The position numbers and the translations under genes were made by a program. From NCBI RefSeq assembly GCF_017316025.1, contig NZ_JAFLVT010000018.1, forward strand, positions 168,356 through 232,355: DNA of 64,000 bases. Direction: 5' to 3'. Below are positions 1-8,033 of this stretch, piece by piece. The stretch comes from Candidatus Enterococcus myersii (GTDB taxonomy: Bacteria; Bacillota; Bacilli; Lactobacillales; Enterococcaceae). Under the pieces are notes generated by a model, which worked only from the letters and a program-made list of their open reading frames with translations, was not told the origin of the DNA and ran no database searches. The stretch's first letter is position 1, and each line of letters opens with the position of its first letter.

Positions 1-4
1 CGTT

Positions 5-1018
5 TTAAGCAAGCGTAATAATCCAACCTGCCGGCGCCTTTTTATCACCAAATTGAATGCCAGTCAATTCATCATATAATTGTTGTGTAACGGGTCCGAC
101 TTCTTTTTCAGAATAAAAGACGTGAAAATCATCCCCAAATTGAATACCACCAATCGGTGAAATAACCGCGGCCGTGCCGCAAGCCCCAGCTTCTTTAAAA
201 CGATCTAAGTTATCCATTGGCACATCTTCTTCTAAAGCTTCTAATCCCAAGCGCTCTTTTGCTAGATGCAATAAAGAATATTTGGTGATACTTGGTAAAA
301 TCGATGGTGATTTTGGGGTTACAAACTCATTTTCTTTGGTAATTCCAAAGAAATTGGCAGAACCGACTTCTTCAATTTTTGTGTGCGTTTCGGGATCTAA
401 GTAAATACAATCCGAAAAGTTACGTTCTTGTGCTTTTTCGCCTGGTAATAAACTAGCCGCATAGTTACCACCAACTTTGGCAGCTCCGGTTCCATTTGGC
501 GCAGCGCGATCATAATCAGAAACAATAAAATTCGTTGGCGTCAAACCACCTTTAAAATACGCTCCCACCGGCATACAAAAAACAGTAAAAATATACTCTG
601 GTGCTGCGTGAACACCAATATTTGGTCCCACACCAATTAATAATGGACGAATATATAACGTACCACCAGTACCATAAGGTGGCACAAATTCACGGTTTGC
701 TACCACAACTTGTTTAATTGCACCAAGAAAAAGCTCTTCTGGTACCTCAGGCATCAACAAGCGCCGCGCACTCCTATTCATGCGGGCACTATTTTGATCG
801 GCTCGAAATAAATTTACTTTTCCATCTTTTCTGCTGTAGGCTTTTAAACCTTCAAAACATTGCTGACCATAATGTAAGGCAGTAGAGCCTTCGTGGATGG
901 GCAAATATTCATCTTCTGTTAATTGACCGCTGTCCCACGCGCCATTTTTCCAATGGGCGATAAAACGATATGGTAATTTAATATAATCAAAACCCAATTC
1001 ATCCCAGTTTATTTTCAT
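5..1018 (-). CDS. ilvE: Branched-chain amino acid aminotransferase
   Basis: Transfers amino groups between Leu, Ile or Val and 2-oxoglutarate using pyridoxal phosphate (PLP), in the cytoplasm. The 337-residue length is normal for the bacterial enzyme. The PLP-binding lysine is about residue 181 in GAAKVGGNYA, and YGQQCFEGLKAY near residue 50 is the usual N-terminal signature. The ATG follows AAAGGAGAG at good spacing, and the stop lies at the very edge of the window, so the gene is complete. It appears monocistronic as far as visible. A CodY-like box lies upstream. Confidence 0.95.
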   Translation of the reverse strand: MKINWDELGFDYIKLPYRFIAHWKNGAWDSGQLTEDEYLPIHEGSTALHYGQQCFEGLKAYSRKDGKVNLFRADQNSARMNRSARRLLMPEVPEELFLGAIKQVVVANREFVPPYGTGGTLYIRPLLIGVGPNIGVHAAPEYIFTVFCMPVGAYFKGGLTPTNFIVSDYDRAAPNGTGAAKVGGNYAASLLPGEKAQERNFSDCIYLDPETHTKIEEVGSANFFGITKENEFVTPKSPSILPSITKYSLLHLAKERLGLEALEEDVPMDNLDRFKEAGACGTAAVISPIGGIQFGDDFHVFYSEKEVGPVTQQLYDELTGIQFGDKKAPAGWIITLA

Positions 1019-1062
1019 GCCAAACCACTCTCCTTTGACCTATTCTTAAGGTGCTTTTTGCT

Positions 1063-1107
1063 ATGGTACAACACTTTCAGGATTTTGTCATGAATTTTTT
1101 GAAAATT
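1063..1107 (-). promoter_or_regulatory. ilvE promoter with CodY-like box
   Basis: On the minus strand, ATGACA (1086-1091) and TACCAT (1063-1068) are 17 bases apart and fit a sigma-A promoter of modest strength. Directly upstream, 1093-1107 reads AATTTTCAAAAAATT, which matches 14 of 15 positions of the CodY consensus AATTTTCWGAAAATT. CodY control of branched-chain amino acid genes is established in Firmicutes; here it is inferred from the motif only. Confidence 0.55.
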
Positions 1108-1246
1108 TCAACAATTACCCAAAAATAATAAGCCCAATAGGAAAAGCTGAAGGAATCATAAAACAGAGCCCTTTGAAAGACCAGACAGCGCTAAAACGCT
1201 CCAATCAATGTTTTTCTTGAAAAAAAATACTACTTTTAGACAAAAA

Positions 1247-1288
1247 AAGAATCTAAGCAGTGCCCACCTTGCCACTACTTAAATTCTT
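1247..1288 (-). terminator. Intrinsic terminator after oleate hydratase
   Basis: Arms 1247-1262 and 1273-1288 pair with a few mismatches. On the minus strand the hairpin is followed by a run of seven T, so it ends the ohyA transcript. The rest of 1019-1344 holds only the ilvE promoter and a short GAAAAGCTGA-type repeat near 1141. Confidence 0.7.
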
Positions 1289-1344
1289 CTTACAGGTTTC
1301 ATGTTTAAAGCTTCCTCAGCAAAACTTAAACGCCAACCCCACTT

Positions 1345-3042
1345 TTATTCAAACATCTTTTTAGCGGCTCGTAATAAAGTTGGTAAATCTTTGTCGTAAC
1401 GCGGTGTTTTAACCAAACGACTCATTGGAATACCTGCAAAATGGAAAGCCGCAATTTCACCAGAGCGTACAGCACTTTGTTCTGTGAAAATCATTTGGTA
1501 AGGTTGTTCCACAAATTCACCCGTGAAAGCCAAGTTGGTACTGTGTTTAGGAATTACTTTAGGACGGTCAACTTTCGCCCGATTGTTAAATAAAGCCGAA
1601 GCATAAGGCATATAGACAGGGATATTATTAATGATACTGTCCAAAATTTCTGCTTCTCGTTCTTTAATATTGACCGGACCTGGATCAACTTTTGATAGTT
1701 GACCAATCAATTCTTGCGCCATTTCTTTGCCTGTCATTTTAATGTATTGTTTGTCGACAAATTCACCTCTGCGGCGTGGATATAAGAAGTAGCCCCAAAT
1801 TACGGTTTCATTTGGTTTTTGCGTCGTAAAATGCGGTTGATGGTGGACTACAATCGACATATTCACATCCACTTGATTTAACGGCGTAATCGGAGTTGTT
1901 GATAAGAAAGAATTCAAGGCATTACCAGGTTCTTGTGTAGTAATTCGCGCAATCTCATTTAATAGCAAATGGTCTTTTGTTGTCAATGTAAAGCTGACCC
2001 ATTCACTAGCCTCACGATCGGCAAAAAATTTATCTGGATTTCCAAGATTATAAAAACGTTCCGCCGCTTTTTTCCAAAGACTAGAAGCTGCACCATAATC
2101 CATATTTTCAACAGCCGGAGTAGTATAGTCACCCATTGTAGCCGCATCGGTAATCGAACCATTCGTGAAAATGACCGCTGTATCGTCATCGACTGGGACA
2201 AATTCTTCTTCGTTGGTTTGAGTGTTTAGCATGTGCAGACCAGTAACAGTAATTTCATCTTGCATTGTTGTTTCTTTAAATTCCCAATCTGTTACCAAAC
2301 GATCTAAAACAATGGTAACTCCTTGATCTTTTAAATAGTTGATTAATGGTAACATGATACTTTCATATTGATTGTAGCGCGTTCTATTCACCCCAACTAA
2401 ATGTTCAATTTGAGTGAATTCATAAATCATTTGATGCATGTAACGACGTAATTCTTGGGCTGAACTTTTTGTCCGAAAAGCAAAAGTAGTCTCCCACATA
2501 TACCAAAAGTTTGTTTCAAAAAACGTCGGTGAATCTTTGAAATATTCTGCGATCGTCACATTATCCAATTTTTCTTCTTCTGAGTCTGGCATAGCAATGA
2601 GTTTTGTTAACAACATTCTATCTTTATTGCTAAAACCTAAATGGCCCCCATCGATAATCCCTTTGCCACCTTGCATCAACCGTGCTTTGTCAAATGTACG
2701 ATGTTTGGCATCAAAATCACGCGTATCTTCTGCAGCAGTCATATTTTCTTCTGTCACCGATGGCACGCGTTCTAAAAGATCCATCAAATCAACATACGTC
2801 CGATAATTCAACATCCGACCACCACGGGCAATATAACCTTTTTGATTTTCTAAAGGGTGGTTTTCATTCCAATATTCATCGGTTGCATCTTTTAAGGGTG
2901 AACCATCATTTGAGCCATGATCATCCAATGAATAAAAGGTAATTTTATCGCCTGACCAATTTCCTTCTTGAATTAAATAAACTGCAGCCGCCATATTAGC
3001 AAGTCCGGCACCAATCATAATCGCTTTGTTTTTTCTCATCAT
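1345..3042 (-). CDS. ohyA: Oleate hydratase (MCRA family)
   Basis: FAD-dependent enzyme that adds water to the cis-9 double bond of oleic or linoleic acid to give 10-hydroxy fatty acids. It was formerly called myosin-cross-reactive antigen. The N-terminus carries a Rossmann motif, IMIGAGLANMAAAVYLI. Internal family signatures include ARGGRMLNYRTYVDLMDLL and FAFRTKSSAQELRRYMHQ. The length, about 565 residues, fits the family. I place the start at 3042, where GGAGGG precedes ATGATG, rather than at a start four codons further upstream. The gene lies 44 bases behind a small membrane-peptide gene and probably shares its promoter. Confidence 0.93.
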   Translation of the reverse strand: MMRKNKAIMIGAGLANMAAAVYLIQEGNWSGDKITFYSLDDHGSNDGSPLKDATDEYWNENHPLENQKGYIARGGRMLNYRTYVDLMDLLERVPSVTEENMTAAEDTRDFDAKHRTFDKARLMQGGKGIIDGGHLGFSNKDRMLLTKLIAMPDSEEEKLDNVTIAEYFKDSPTFFETNFWYMWETTFAFRTKSSAQELRRYMHQMIYEFTQIEHLVGVNRTRYNQYESIMLPLINYLKDQGVTIVLDRLVTDWEFKETTMQDEITVTGLHMLNTQTNEEEFVPVDDDTAVIFTNGSITDAATMGDYTTPAVENMDYGAASSLWKKAAERFYNLGNPDKFFADREASEWVSFTLTTKDHLLLNEIARITTQEPGNALNSFLSTTPITPLNQVDVNMSIVVHHQPHFTTQKPNETVIWGYFLYPRRRGEFVDKQYIKMTGKEMAQELIGQLSKVDPGPVNIKEREAEILDSIINNIPVYMPYASALFNNRAKVDRPKVIPKHSTNLAFTGEFVEQPYQMIFTEQSAVRSGEIAAFHFAGIPMSRLVKTPRYDKDLPTLLRAAKKMFE

Positions 3043-3086
3043 AATTCCCTCCAATCAAAACATTACAGCAGGTAAAGTGCCACCTG

Positions 3087-3215
3087 TTATGCTTCAAATT
3101 CGTCATACAAATGACTATCATCTTCAAAAAAGCCTGTTTTCTTAGCAATATAGGCAACCCCAAGGGATAAAACTGCAACCCCAATGCCTAAACGTAGTAA
3201 TCCTTTTTTCATCAT
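3087..3215 (-). CDS. 42-residue membrane peptide upstream of oleate hydratase
   Basis: A short frame with a good ribosome site (GAGGAAG) before ATGATG. It encodes 42 residues with a basic start (MMKKGLLRLG), one hydrophobic segment (IGVAVLSLGVAYIA), a KK turn and an acidic C-terminus (EDDSHLYDEFEA). That is the pattern of a single-pass membrane peptide with the acidic tail outside the bilayer. I do not recognise the family. It sits between the promoter at 3267-3295 and ohyA, so the two are probably cotranscribed. A role in delivering fatty acid to the hydratase is only a guess. Confidence 0.7.
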   Translation of the reverse strand: MMKKGLLRLGIGVAVLSLGVAYIAKKTGFFEDDSHLYDEFEA

Positions 3216-3266
3216 TGTCACTTCCTCTCACTGAAACTTTAAACCGGTCATTTTTCCTCTGATTTA

Positions 3267-3295
3267 AGAATAGCCCTGAAGATTTTATTGTGCAA
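3267..3295 (-). promoter_or_regulatory. Promoter of the small peptide-ohyA operon
   Basis: TTGCAC (3290-3295) and TATTCT (3267-3272) on the minus strand are 17 bases apart. The expected start lies about 45 bases before the small peptide gene. Confidence 0.6.
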
Positions 3296-3396
3296 AAATA
3301 AACTACTTTTTCACCTTATTTTTTAGACATTTTTTACTCATTGTCCAAAAATAAAACTTTTAAAAGTGCCAATATGAATTCCTTTACACAAAAAAA

Positions 3397-3418
3397 GCGT
3401 AGACCCTTTTGTCTACGC
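3397..3418. terminator. Bidirectional terminator
   Basis: Perfect 8-base stem GCGTAGAC / GTCTACGC flanked by A-runs on the left and T-runs on the right. It overlaps the last codons of the minus-strand membrane protein gene, whose transcript it ends. Confidence 0.75.
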
Positions 3419-4804
3419 TTTGCTATATGATTGAAGTTTCGTTACTAATTTTTGATAGAGTTGTTTGGTTTTCTGTTCTTCTTTAAAAGTGAAGTAATAA
3501 TCACGATTTTTAGTTGTAATCTTTAAAAAAGGCAAAGAACGGCTGTCTAAATAAAGGGTCGCCTTTTTATCAGCAACCATGTAATAACCAGTACTGTAAT
3601 CCTCGCCACCGTATCCGCTCGTACGCTCTACTGGACTTTTTAATTTGTCAACCAAAGTCACCTGTTGAATATCGGCTAATTTGACTTCACTAGTAGCAGC
3701 AAAAGGCGCCTTTAAAACTAATTCATCTTCTTTTAACGCTGCTTGAAAAGGATCTTTGGTAAAATCCATCAAATAAATTGGAATTAAAGTAGCAAATAAT
3801 ACGCCCACTACCAAGAGGACAATTGCCCCCATAAAAATTTTACCCATCGGTCTACCTAAATTCATGGTCATATTCAACCCAATTCGGTCCGGTAATAATA
3901 AACGATGGTCGCTTTCGTTAATATAGACACCAAAGCGCCAGTACTGATCTTCTCCTTGATAGCGAAATTCTGTCACTTGGCTTAAAAGTGCATCTTGTTT
4001 TTTCCGCAGTGAAATTAAATAGGCCACCAGTAAAAAACTAAAGCCAACCACCAGAATTAAAAGTAGCCAAACCGTGATTTGGGCCCAAACTCCACTTAAT
4101 TGACTCGCAAAAAAGGGCATTGCTAAAGCAACTAAGGTACCATAAGCGCTGCCAACGGCAACAACTGACCAGTCATGCTTAGTTAAATCGTTATATTGTC
4201 GATTAATGCTTTCATCATTCGTTGGTGCAGAGACGGGCAAACGTTTCACGCTGTACAAAAGACCTGCAGAAATCAGCCCTCCAACAACCAAAGAAATCGA
4301 TAAAATTACAGCATTATCGTTTTGACTTTTCAACATGATTAAAGCCAAGACAACAGACAAAATAAAGGCAGGGATTAAATATTTAAAACCAAGCATTTTT
4401 CGATTTTTAGTCTGAGTTAGCTTAGTATCAACCAAAATAGGAGTTACTGGTAATTGCCACCCTTTTTTTGCTTTCAGTTGCGCCACTTGACGAATATAAA
4501 AAATCTCGGTCCCATAAAAAGCCCCCATGGGAATAAGCAGTAACAGCCAAAATAAAGTCATTAAAAAAGATTCATACTGTGTCAAAAACATCGTAAAATT
4601 CAATAGACTAAAAATCCCTGCAATCTGCCATAAACGCAACCGATACTTTTTGGTTAAAGCCTTGACTTCTGGTTTTTCCAAGACTTCTTTTGGCAATGTA
4701 TTTTCCAAAATAACATTTTTGTGGGGTTTAGCTGCGAGTCCCAATGAAAAAGCCATAATGACATTCACAAAAATAAGTACCCCAATTAAAATCACAACAA
4801 GCAT
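3413..4804 (-). CDS. Polytopic membrane protein with C-terminal PH-like domain
   Basis: 463 residues with hydrophobic segments at roughly 1-22, 58-100, 143-195, 210-265 and 320-350. A soluble C-terminal part (about 360-463) alternates beta-type stretches, LVLKAPFAATSEVKLADIQQ and YYFTFKEEQKTKQLYQKL, as in bacterial PH-like domains. The exact family is not certain. It starts 33 bases after the YtrA-type regulator gene and so is probably controlled by it, as is typical for membrane proteins next to that class of regulator. Substrate and role are unknown. Confidence 0.7.
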   Translation of the reverse strand: MLVVILIGVLIFVNVIMAFSLGLAAKPHKNVILENTLPKEVLEKPEVKALTKKYRLRLWQIAGIFSLLNFTMFLTQYESFLMTLFWLLLLIPMGAFYGTEIFYIRQVAQLKAKKGWQLPVTPILVDTKLTQTKNRKMLGFKYLIPAFILSVVLALIMLKSQNDNAVILSISLVVGGLISAGLLYSVKRLPVSAPTNDESINRQYNDLTKHDWSVVAVGSAYGTLVALAMPFFASQLSGVWAQITVWLLLILVVGFSFLLVAYLISLRKKQDALLSQVTEFRYQGEDQYWRFGVYINESDHRLLLPDRIGLNMTMNLGRPMGKIFMGAIVLLVVGVLFATLIPIYLMDFTKDPFQAALKEDELVLKAPFAATSEVKLADIQQVTLVDKLKSPVERTSGYGGEDYSTGYYMVADKKATLYLDSRSLPFLKITTKNRDYYFTFKEEQKTKQLYQKLVTKLQSYSKA

Positions 4805-4837
4805 TTTTCATTCCTTCTTTCTATTAAGCAGATAAAG

Positions 4838-5230
4838 CTAGTCTTTTTTTTCCTCTAGTTCTGGAAAATTCGACCAGATATCAGCAACAAACGTTTGTAA
4901 TTCCACTTCTTTTAGTTGGTGAATTTTGGCTTCTGCTAATAGCTGTGCCAATCGTTTTTTTAAGTCTGTTTTGTCTGCCTCTTGGTAAGCTTGCGGCAAA
5001 GTCACAACGGAGCCTTTTCTGCGGTCGGTAATTAAATAGCCCGCTTCTTTTAATTGATTGTACGATTTTGAAATCGTCATCGTATTAACGCCTAATTCGT
5101 CTGCCAATTGTCGTACCGTTGGCAAACTTTCACCGATTGCAAGTTCGCCAGTTGCGATCCCCATAATTATTTGCTCGCTTAATTGCTGGTAAATTGGAAT
5201 TTCAGAACGTGTGTTAATCTCTAATAACAT
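4838..5230 (-). CDS. GntR-family regulator, YtrA subfamily
   Basis: 130-residue repressor-type protein. Residues about 10-75 form a winged helix: IPIYQQLSEQIIMGIATGEL, then GESLPTVRQLADELGVNTMT, then YNQLKEAGYL. The C-terminal region is short and lacks a ligand-binding domain, which is the hallmark of the YtrA group. It is the first gene of a pair with the downstream membrane protein. A perfect palindrome upstream (5242-5266) contains GTAT/ATAC half-sites and is the likely operator for autorepression. The inducer is unknown. Confidence 0.88.
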   Translation of the reverse strand: MLLEINTRSEIPIYQQLSEQIIMGIATGELAIGESLPTVRQLADELGVNTMTISKSYNQLKEAGYLITDRRKGSVVTLPQAYQEADKTDLKKRLAQLLAEAKIHQLKEVELQTFVADIWSNFPELEEKKD

Positions 5231-5241
5231 GCCCTCACCCC

Positions 5242-5266
5242 TTTGTATTATAAATTATAATACAAA
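5242..5266. promoter_or_regulatory. Palindromic YtrA-type operator
   Basis: A perfect 12-1-12 palindrome with half-site TTTGTATTATAA. It contains TATAAT in both orientations and lies just upstream of the GntR regulator start, so a bound repressor would cover the -10 region. Confidence 0.65.
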
Positions 5267-5286
5267 CGATACAAATTCGCAATAAT

Positions 5287-5326
5287 AAAAGCGCACCTTA
5301 GTAACAATCACTAAGATACGCTTTTT
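5287..5326. terminator. Terminator after siderophore-binding protein gene
   Basis: AAAAGCG and CGCTTTTT arms with an inner CTTAGT/ACTAAG stem. It ends the iron-uptake operon on the minus strand and can work in both directions. Confidence 0.65.
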
Positions 5327-5334
5327 GAAGAGTA

Positions 5335-6276
5335 TTAAAAGGCTTGATTGACATTTTCAAGCATGATTTTAACAGACTCTAAACCTGAACCTGCCAGATA
5401 CCAAACGCTTGGATCTAAACTAATGACCTTTTGATTTTTGCCAGCATCTGTTTGTTTCACTAATTCATTAGCGGCAACGTTATTTTGACTATCATCCCCA
5501 CCAATTGCCTTCGTGCGATCTACGACAAAGATAATTGCAGGATTTTTTTCCAATACATATTCATAAGAAACATTTTGTCCATGGGTTGAAGCTTTGATTT
5601 TATCATCAGCTTCTTTAAAGCCAAAGGTATCATGGACAATGCCAAAACGAGAACCTTTACCATAAGCTGAGATACTGCCTTCATTTGCTAATAATACCAA
5701 CGCCTTTCCACTAGTAGAGGCTTTTTTATGTGTGGCATCAATTTTTTCTTGTAACAAAGCAATTTCTTTTTTCGCTTTTGCTTCTTTATCGAAGATTTTA
5801 GCAATGGCGTTTACTTGTTTTTGAATCGAGCCCCACGTATCGTTATTATCCGTTGAAAAGAAAATCGTGGGCGCAATTTTTTCTAAATCTTTTTGAAAAT
5901 CTTGTTGCCGCCCTGAAATAATAATTAAGTCGGGCTTTAATGCGTTAATTTTCTCCAGGTCTGGTTCTTTAATCCCACCAGCAGATTCAACTTTTTTATA
6001 GTCTTGTAAGAAATCAGGCAAGCTATCTGTTGCAGCACCCACTACTTTATCGCCAACACCTAAAACATTCATCGTATCTAAAGCACTATTGTCAAAGACG
6101 ACTACTTTTTTTGGCGCTTTGGGCACGGTTATTTTGCCATTAGCATCTTGAATTGTCACTTCACTCTTATCTTTTGCAGCCGTTGACTCTTTTGTATCGG
6201 CACTACTATTATTACTACATCCTGCTAATACCAATATCACCGTTGCTATCACCATTAAAACTGTTTTTTTCATCAT
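5335..6276 (-). CDS. Siderophore ABC importer, substrate-binding lipoprotein (YclQ/FatB type)
   Basis: 313-residue extracellular lipoprotein that captures an iron-siderophore complex. It has a signal peptide with lipobox VLAGC (Cys20), then a periplasmic-binding-protein fold with KVVVFDNSALDTMNVLGV and KPDLIIISGRQQDF. These are typical of the YclQ/FatB/CeuE branch, which often handles catecholates such as petrobactin; the substrate here is inferred. It is the last gene of the four-gene importer operon, 30 bases after the ATPase. Confidence 0.88.
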   Translation of the reverse strand: MMKKTVLMVIATVILVLAGCSNNSSADTKESTAAKDKSEVTIQDANGKITVPKAPKKVVVFDNSALDTMNVLGVGDKVVGAATDSLPDFLQDYKKVESAGGIKEPDLEKINALKPDLIIISGRQQDFQKDLEKIAPTIFFSTDNNDTWGSIQKQVNAIAKIFDKEAKAKKEIALLQEKIDATHKKASTSGKALVLLANEGSISAYGKGSRFGIVHDTFGFKEADDKIKASTHGQNVSYEYVLEKNPAIIFVVDRTKAIGGDDSQNNVAANELVKQTDAGKNQKVISLDPSVWYLAGSGLESVKIMLENVNQAF

Positions 6277-6306
6277 ATCCTCCCAAAAAAAGTTATTGAT
6301 AAGCGG

Positions 6307-7083
6307 TTAACCGCTAATATCTGTTGCGTCAAAATACATGCAGACTCGTTTTCCCATCAACTCACAAACCCGTACTTCCATTTCATAAAGCTCACCTAAA
6401 ACTTCAGAAGTAATGACTTCTGCGGCTGTCCCTATCTTGAATAACGCACCATCTTTCAAGGCGACGATGGTATCGGCAAAAGCGGCAGCAAAATTAATAT
6501 CGTGAATAACTAAGAAAATCGTTTTATTTGTTTCTTTTACTAATTTTTTTAAAAGGCGCATCATCTGATTAGCATGGTTCATATCTAAATTGTTTAATGG
6601 CTCATCTAATAAAATATATTCTGTATCTTGTGCTAAAATCATGGCGATATAGGCTCTTTGTAATTGCCCGCCAGATAAATTTTGCAACTCAGCTGCCGCG
6701 AGATCTGTCAAAGACATGGCAGCAATGGCCGCAGATACAATTTTTTTATCTGCTTCATTTAAACGACCACGACTATACGGAAAGCGACCAAACGCGACTA
6801 ATTCGGCTACTGTTAAGCGTGCTTGAAGTTGATTATTCTGCTTTAAAATGGCCAGTCGTTTGGCTAATTCTTTGGAATGCCATGTTCTGATTTCACCATT
6901 ATCAATAAAAAGTTCTCCGCTAAATTCACCTTGCAGGCGGCTCATAATACTTAACAAGGTACTTTTGCCGGCACCATTGGGACCAATAAAGGCAACGAGC
7001 TCACCTTTAGGAAGTTGGAGTTCGATTTTATCTAGGACAATTTTTTGTTGATACACTTTACTTACTTCTTTAACTTCAATCAT
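6307..7083 (-). CDS. Siderophore ABC importer, ATPase (YclP type)
   Basis: 258 residues. Walker A GPNGAGKST lies near residue 34, the signature LSGGQLQRAYIA near 136 and Walker B YILLDEP near 156, followed by a switch histidine in LVIHD. It energises import through the two permeases encoded just upstream. Its start overlaps the preceding permease stop by 4 bases, indicating translational coupling. Confidence 0.92.
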   Translation of the reverse strand: MIEVKEVSKVYQQKIVLDKIELQLPKGELVAFIGPNGAGKSTLLSIMSRLQGEFSGELFIDNGEIRTWHSKELAKRLAILKQNNQLQARLTVAELVAFGRFPYSRGRLNEADKKIVSAAIAAMSLTDLAAAELQNLSGGQLQRAYIAMILAQDTEYILLDEPLNNLDMNHANQMMRLLKKLVKETNKTIFLVIHDINFAAAFADTIVALKDGALFKIGTAAEVITSEVLGELYEMEVRVCELMGKRVCMYFDATDISG

Positions 7084-8033
7084 GCCTTTTTCCTTTCCAA
7101 AATAATTTTAATGATAAAAAATAATCCCCCAATAAATTGGATTAAAATGCTGATTGTCGTTTTTAAGCCAAATACTTGTTCTAATAAAAATTGGCCGCCA
7201 ACTAAAAAGATTACCGCAATTAAACTGGCTCCTACAAAAAGCTGGCGATGGTTTTCCTTAGGGAAGACTTCATAGCTAATGGTTGCAATCACAAAACCTA
7301 AAAAGATTGTGGGACCTACTAAAGCCGTAGCAATTCCAGTAGCGGCAGCAATCAAAAATAGCAATAACTTTTGTAAAAAAGCAACCGAAATCCCTAAATT
7401 GACAGCTAGATCGACTCCTAAGTGCAAGGCATCTAACTCAGGGGTAAAATACCAGAAAAAACCAACAATGATCAGCAATAATCCTGCGCTGATAACTAAA
7501 TGATGGCTTGAAACATTACTAAAACTAGCAAAAAGCCGTCCTTGCAATAAATCATATTCATTTGGATCCATTAAAACCTGCAAAAAAGTACTAATACTTG
7601 AAAATAAACTTGAGGCAACCATCCCCACTAGTAAGAGAGTAAATAAGTCTTTTCCTGATTTTCCTAGAAAAAAAATAATAAAAACAACACTGAGTCCTGC
7701 CATTAAGATAATGTTCAATAAAAACAATCCCGTTGACTTTTCTGCCAAGAGATTCACACCACCTAGTAGAAAAAACAAGCCTGTTTGCACCAGTACATAT
7801 AACTGATCAATTCCCAAGATACCAGGGGTTAAAAACTTATTTTGCGTCAATGTTTGAAAAGTAATCGTGCTAACTGTGGTTAAAATCGCAACTAAGATGA
7901 AGGCTAAAAGCTTCTTTCCTCGCAATTCCAAGGCAAAAGACCAATTTCCATATGTCCCATAACTTAGATATAGTCCTACTAAAAGGCAGGCTAAAAGCGT
8001 TAGCAATAGAACTTTTATCCCATAAATTTTCAT
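7080..8033 (-). CDS. Siderophore ABC importer permease (FecCD family, YclO type)
   Basis: 317 residues, almost entirely hydrophobic, consistent with the 9-10 membrane helices of FecCD permeases. The stretch ATALVGPTIFLGFVIATISYE near residue 235 matches the family's conserved coupling region. Pairs with the second permease to form the channel. Overlaps both neighbours by 4 bases. Confidence 0.9.
   Translation of the reverse strand: MKIYGIKVLLLTLLACLLVGLYLSYGTYGNWSFALELRGKKLLAFILVAILTTVSTITFQTLTQNKFLTPGILGIDQLYVLVQTGLFFLLGGVNLLAEKSTGLFLLNIILMAGLSVVFIIFFLGKSGKDLFTLLLVGMVASSLFSSISTFLQVLMDPNEYDLLQGRLFASFSNVSSHHLVISAGLLLIIVGFFWYFTPELDALHLGVDLAVNLGISVAFLQKLLLFLIAAATGIATALVGPTIFLGFVIATISYEVFPKENHRQLFVGASLIAVIFLVGGQFLLEQVFGLKTTISILIQFIGGLFFIIKIILERKKA

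Noticed and set aside
1983-2229. Open frames on both strands inside ohyA
   Set aside because: Shadow frames of the oleate hydratase gene with no start signals of their own; the same holds for the many frames inside eno, pgk, uvrC and others.
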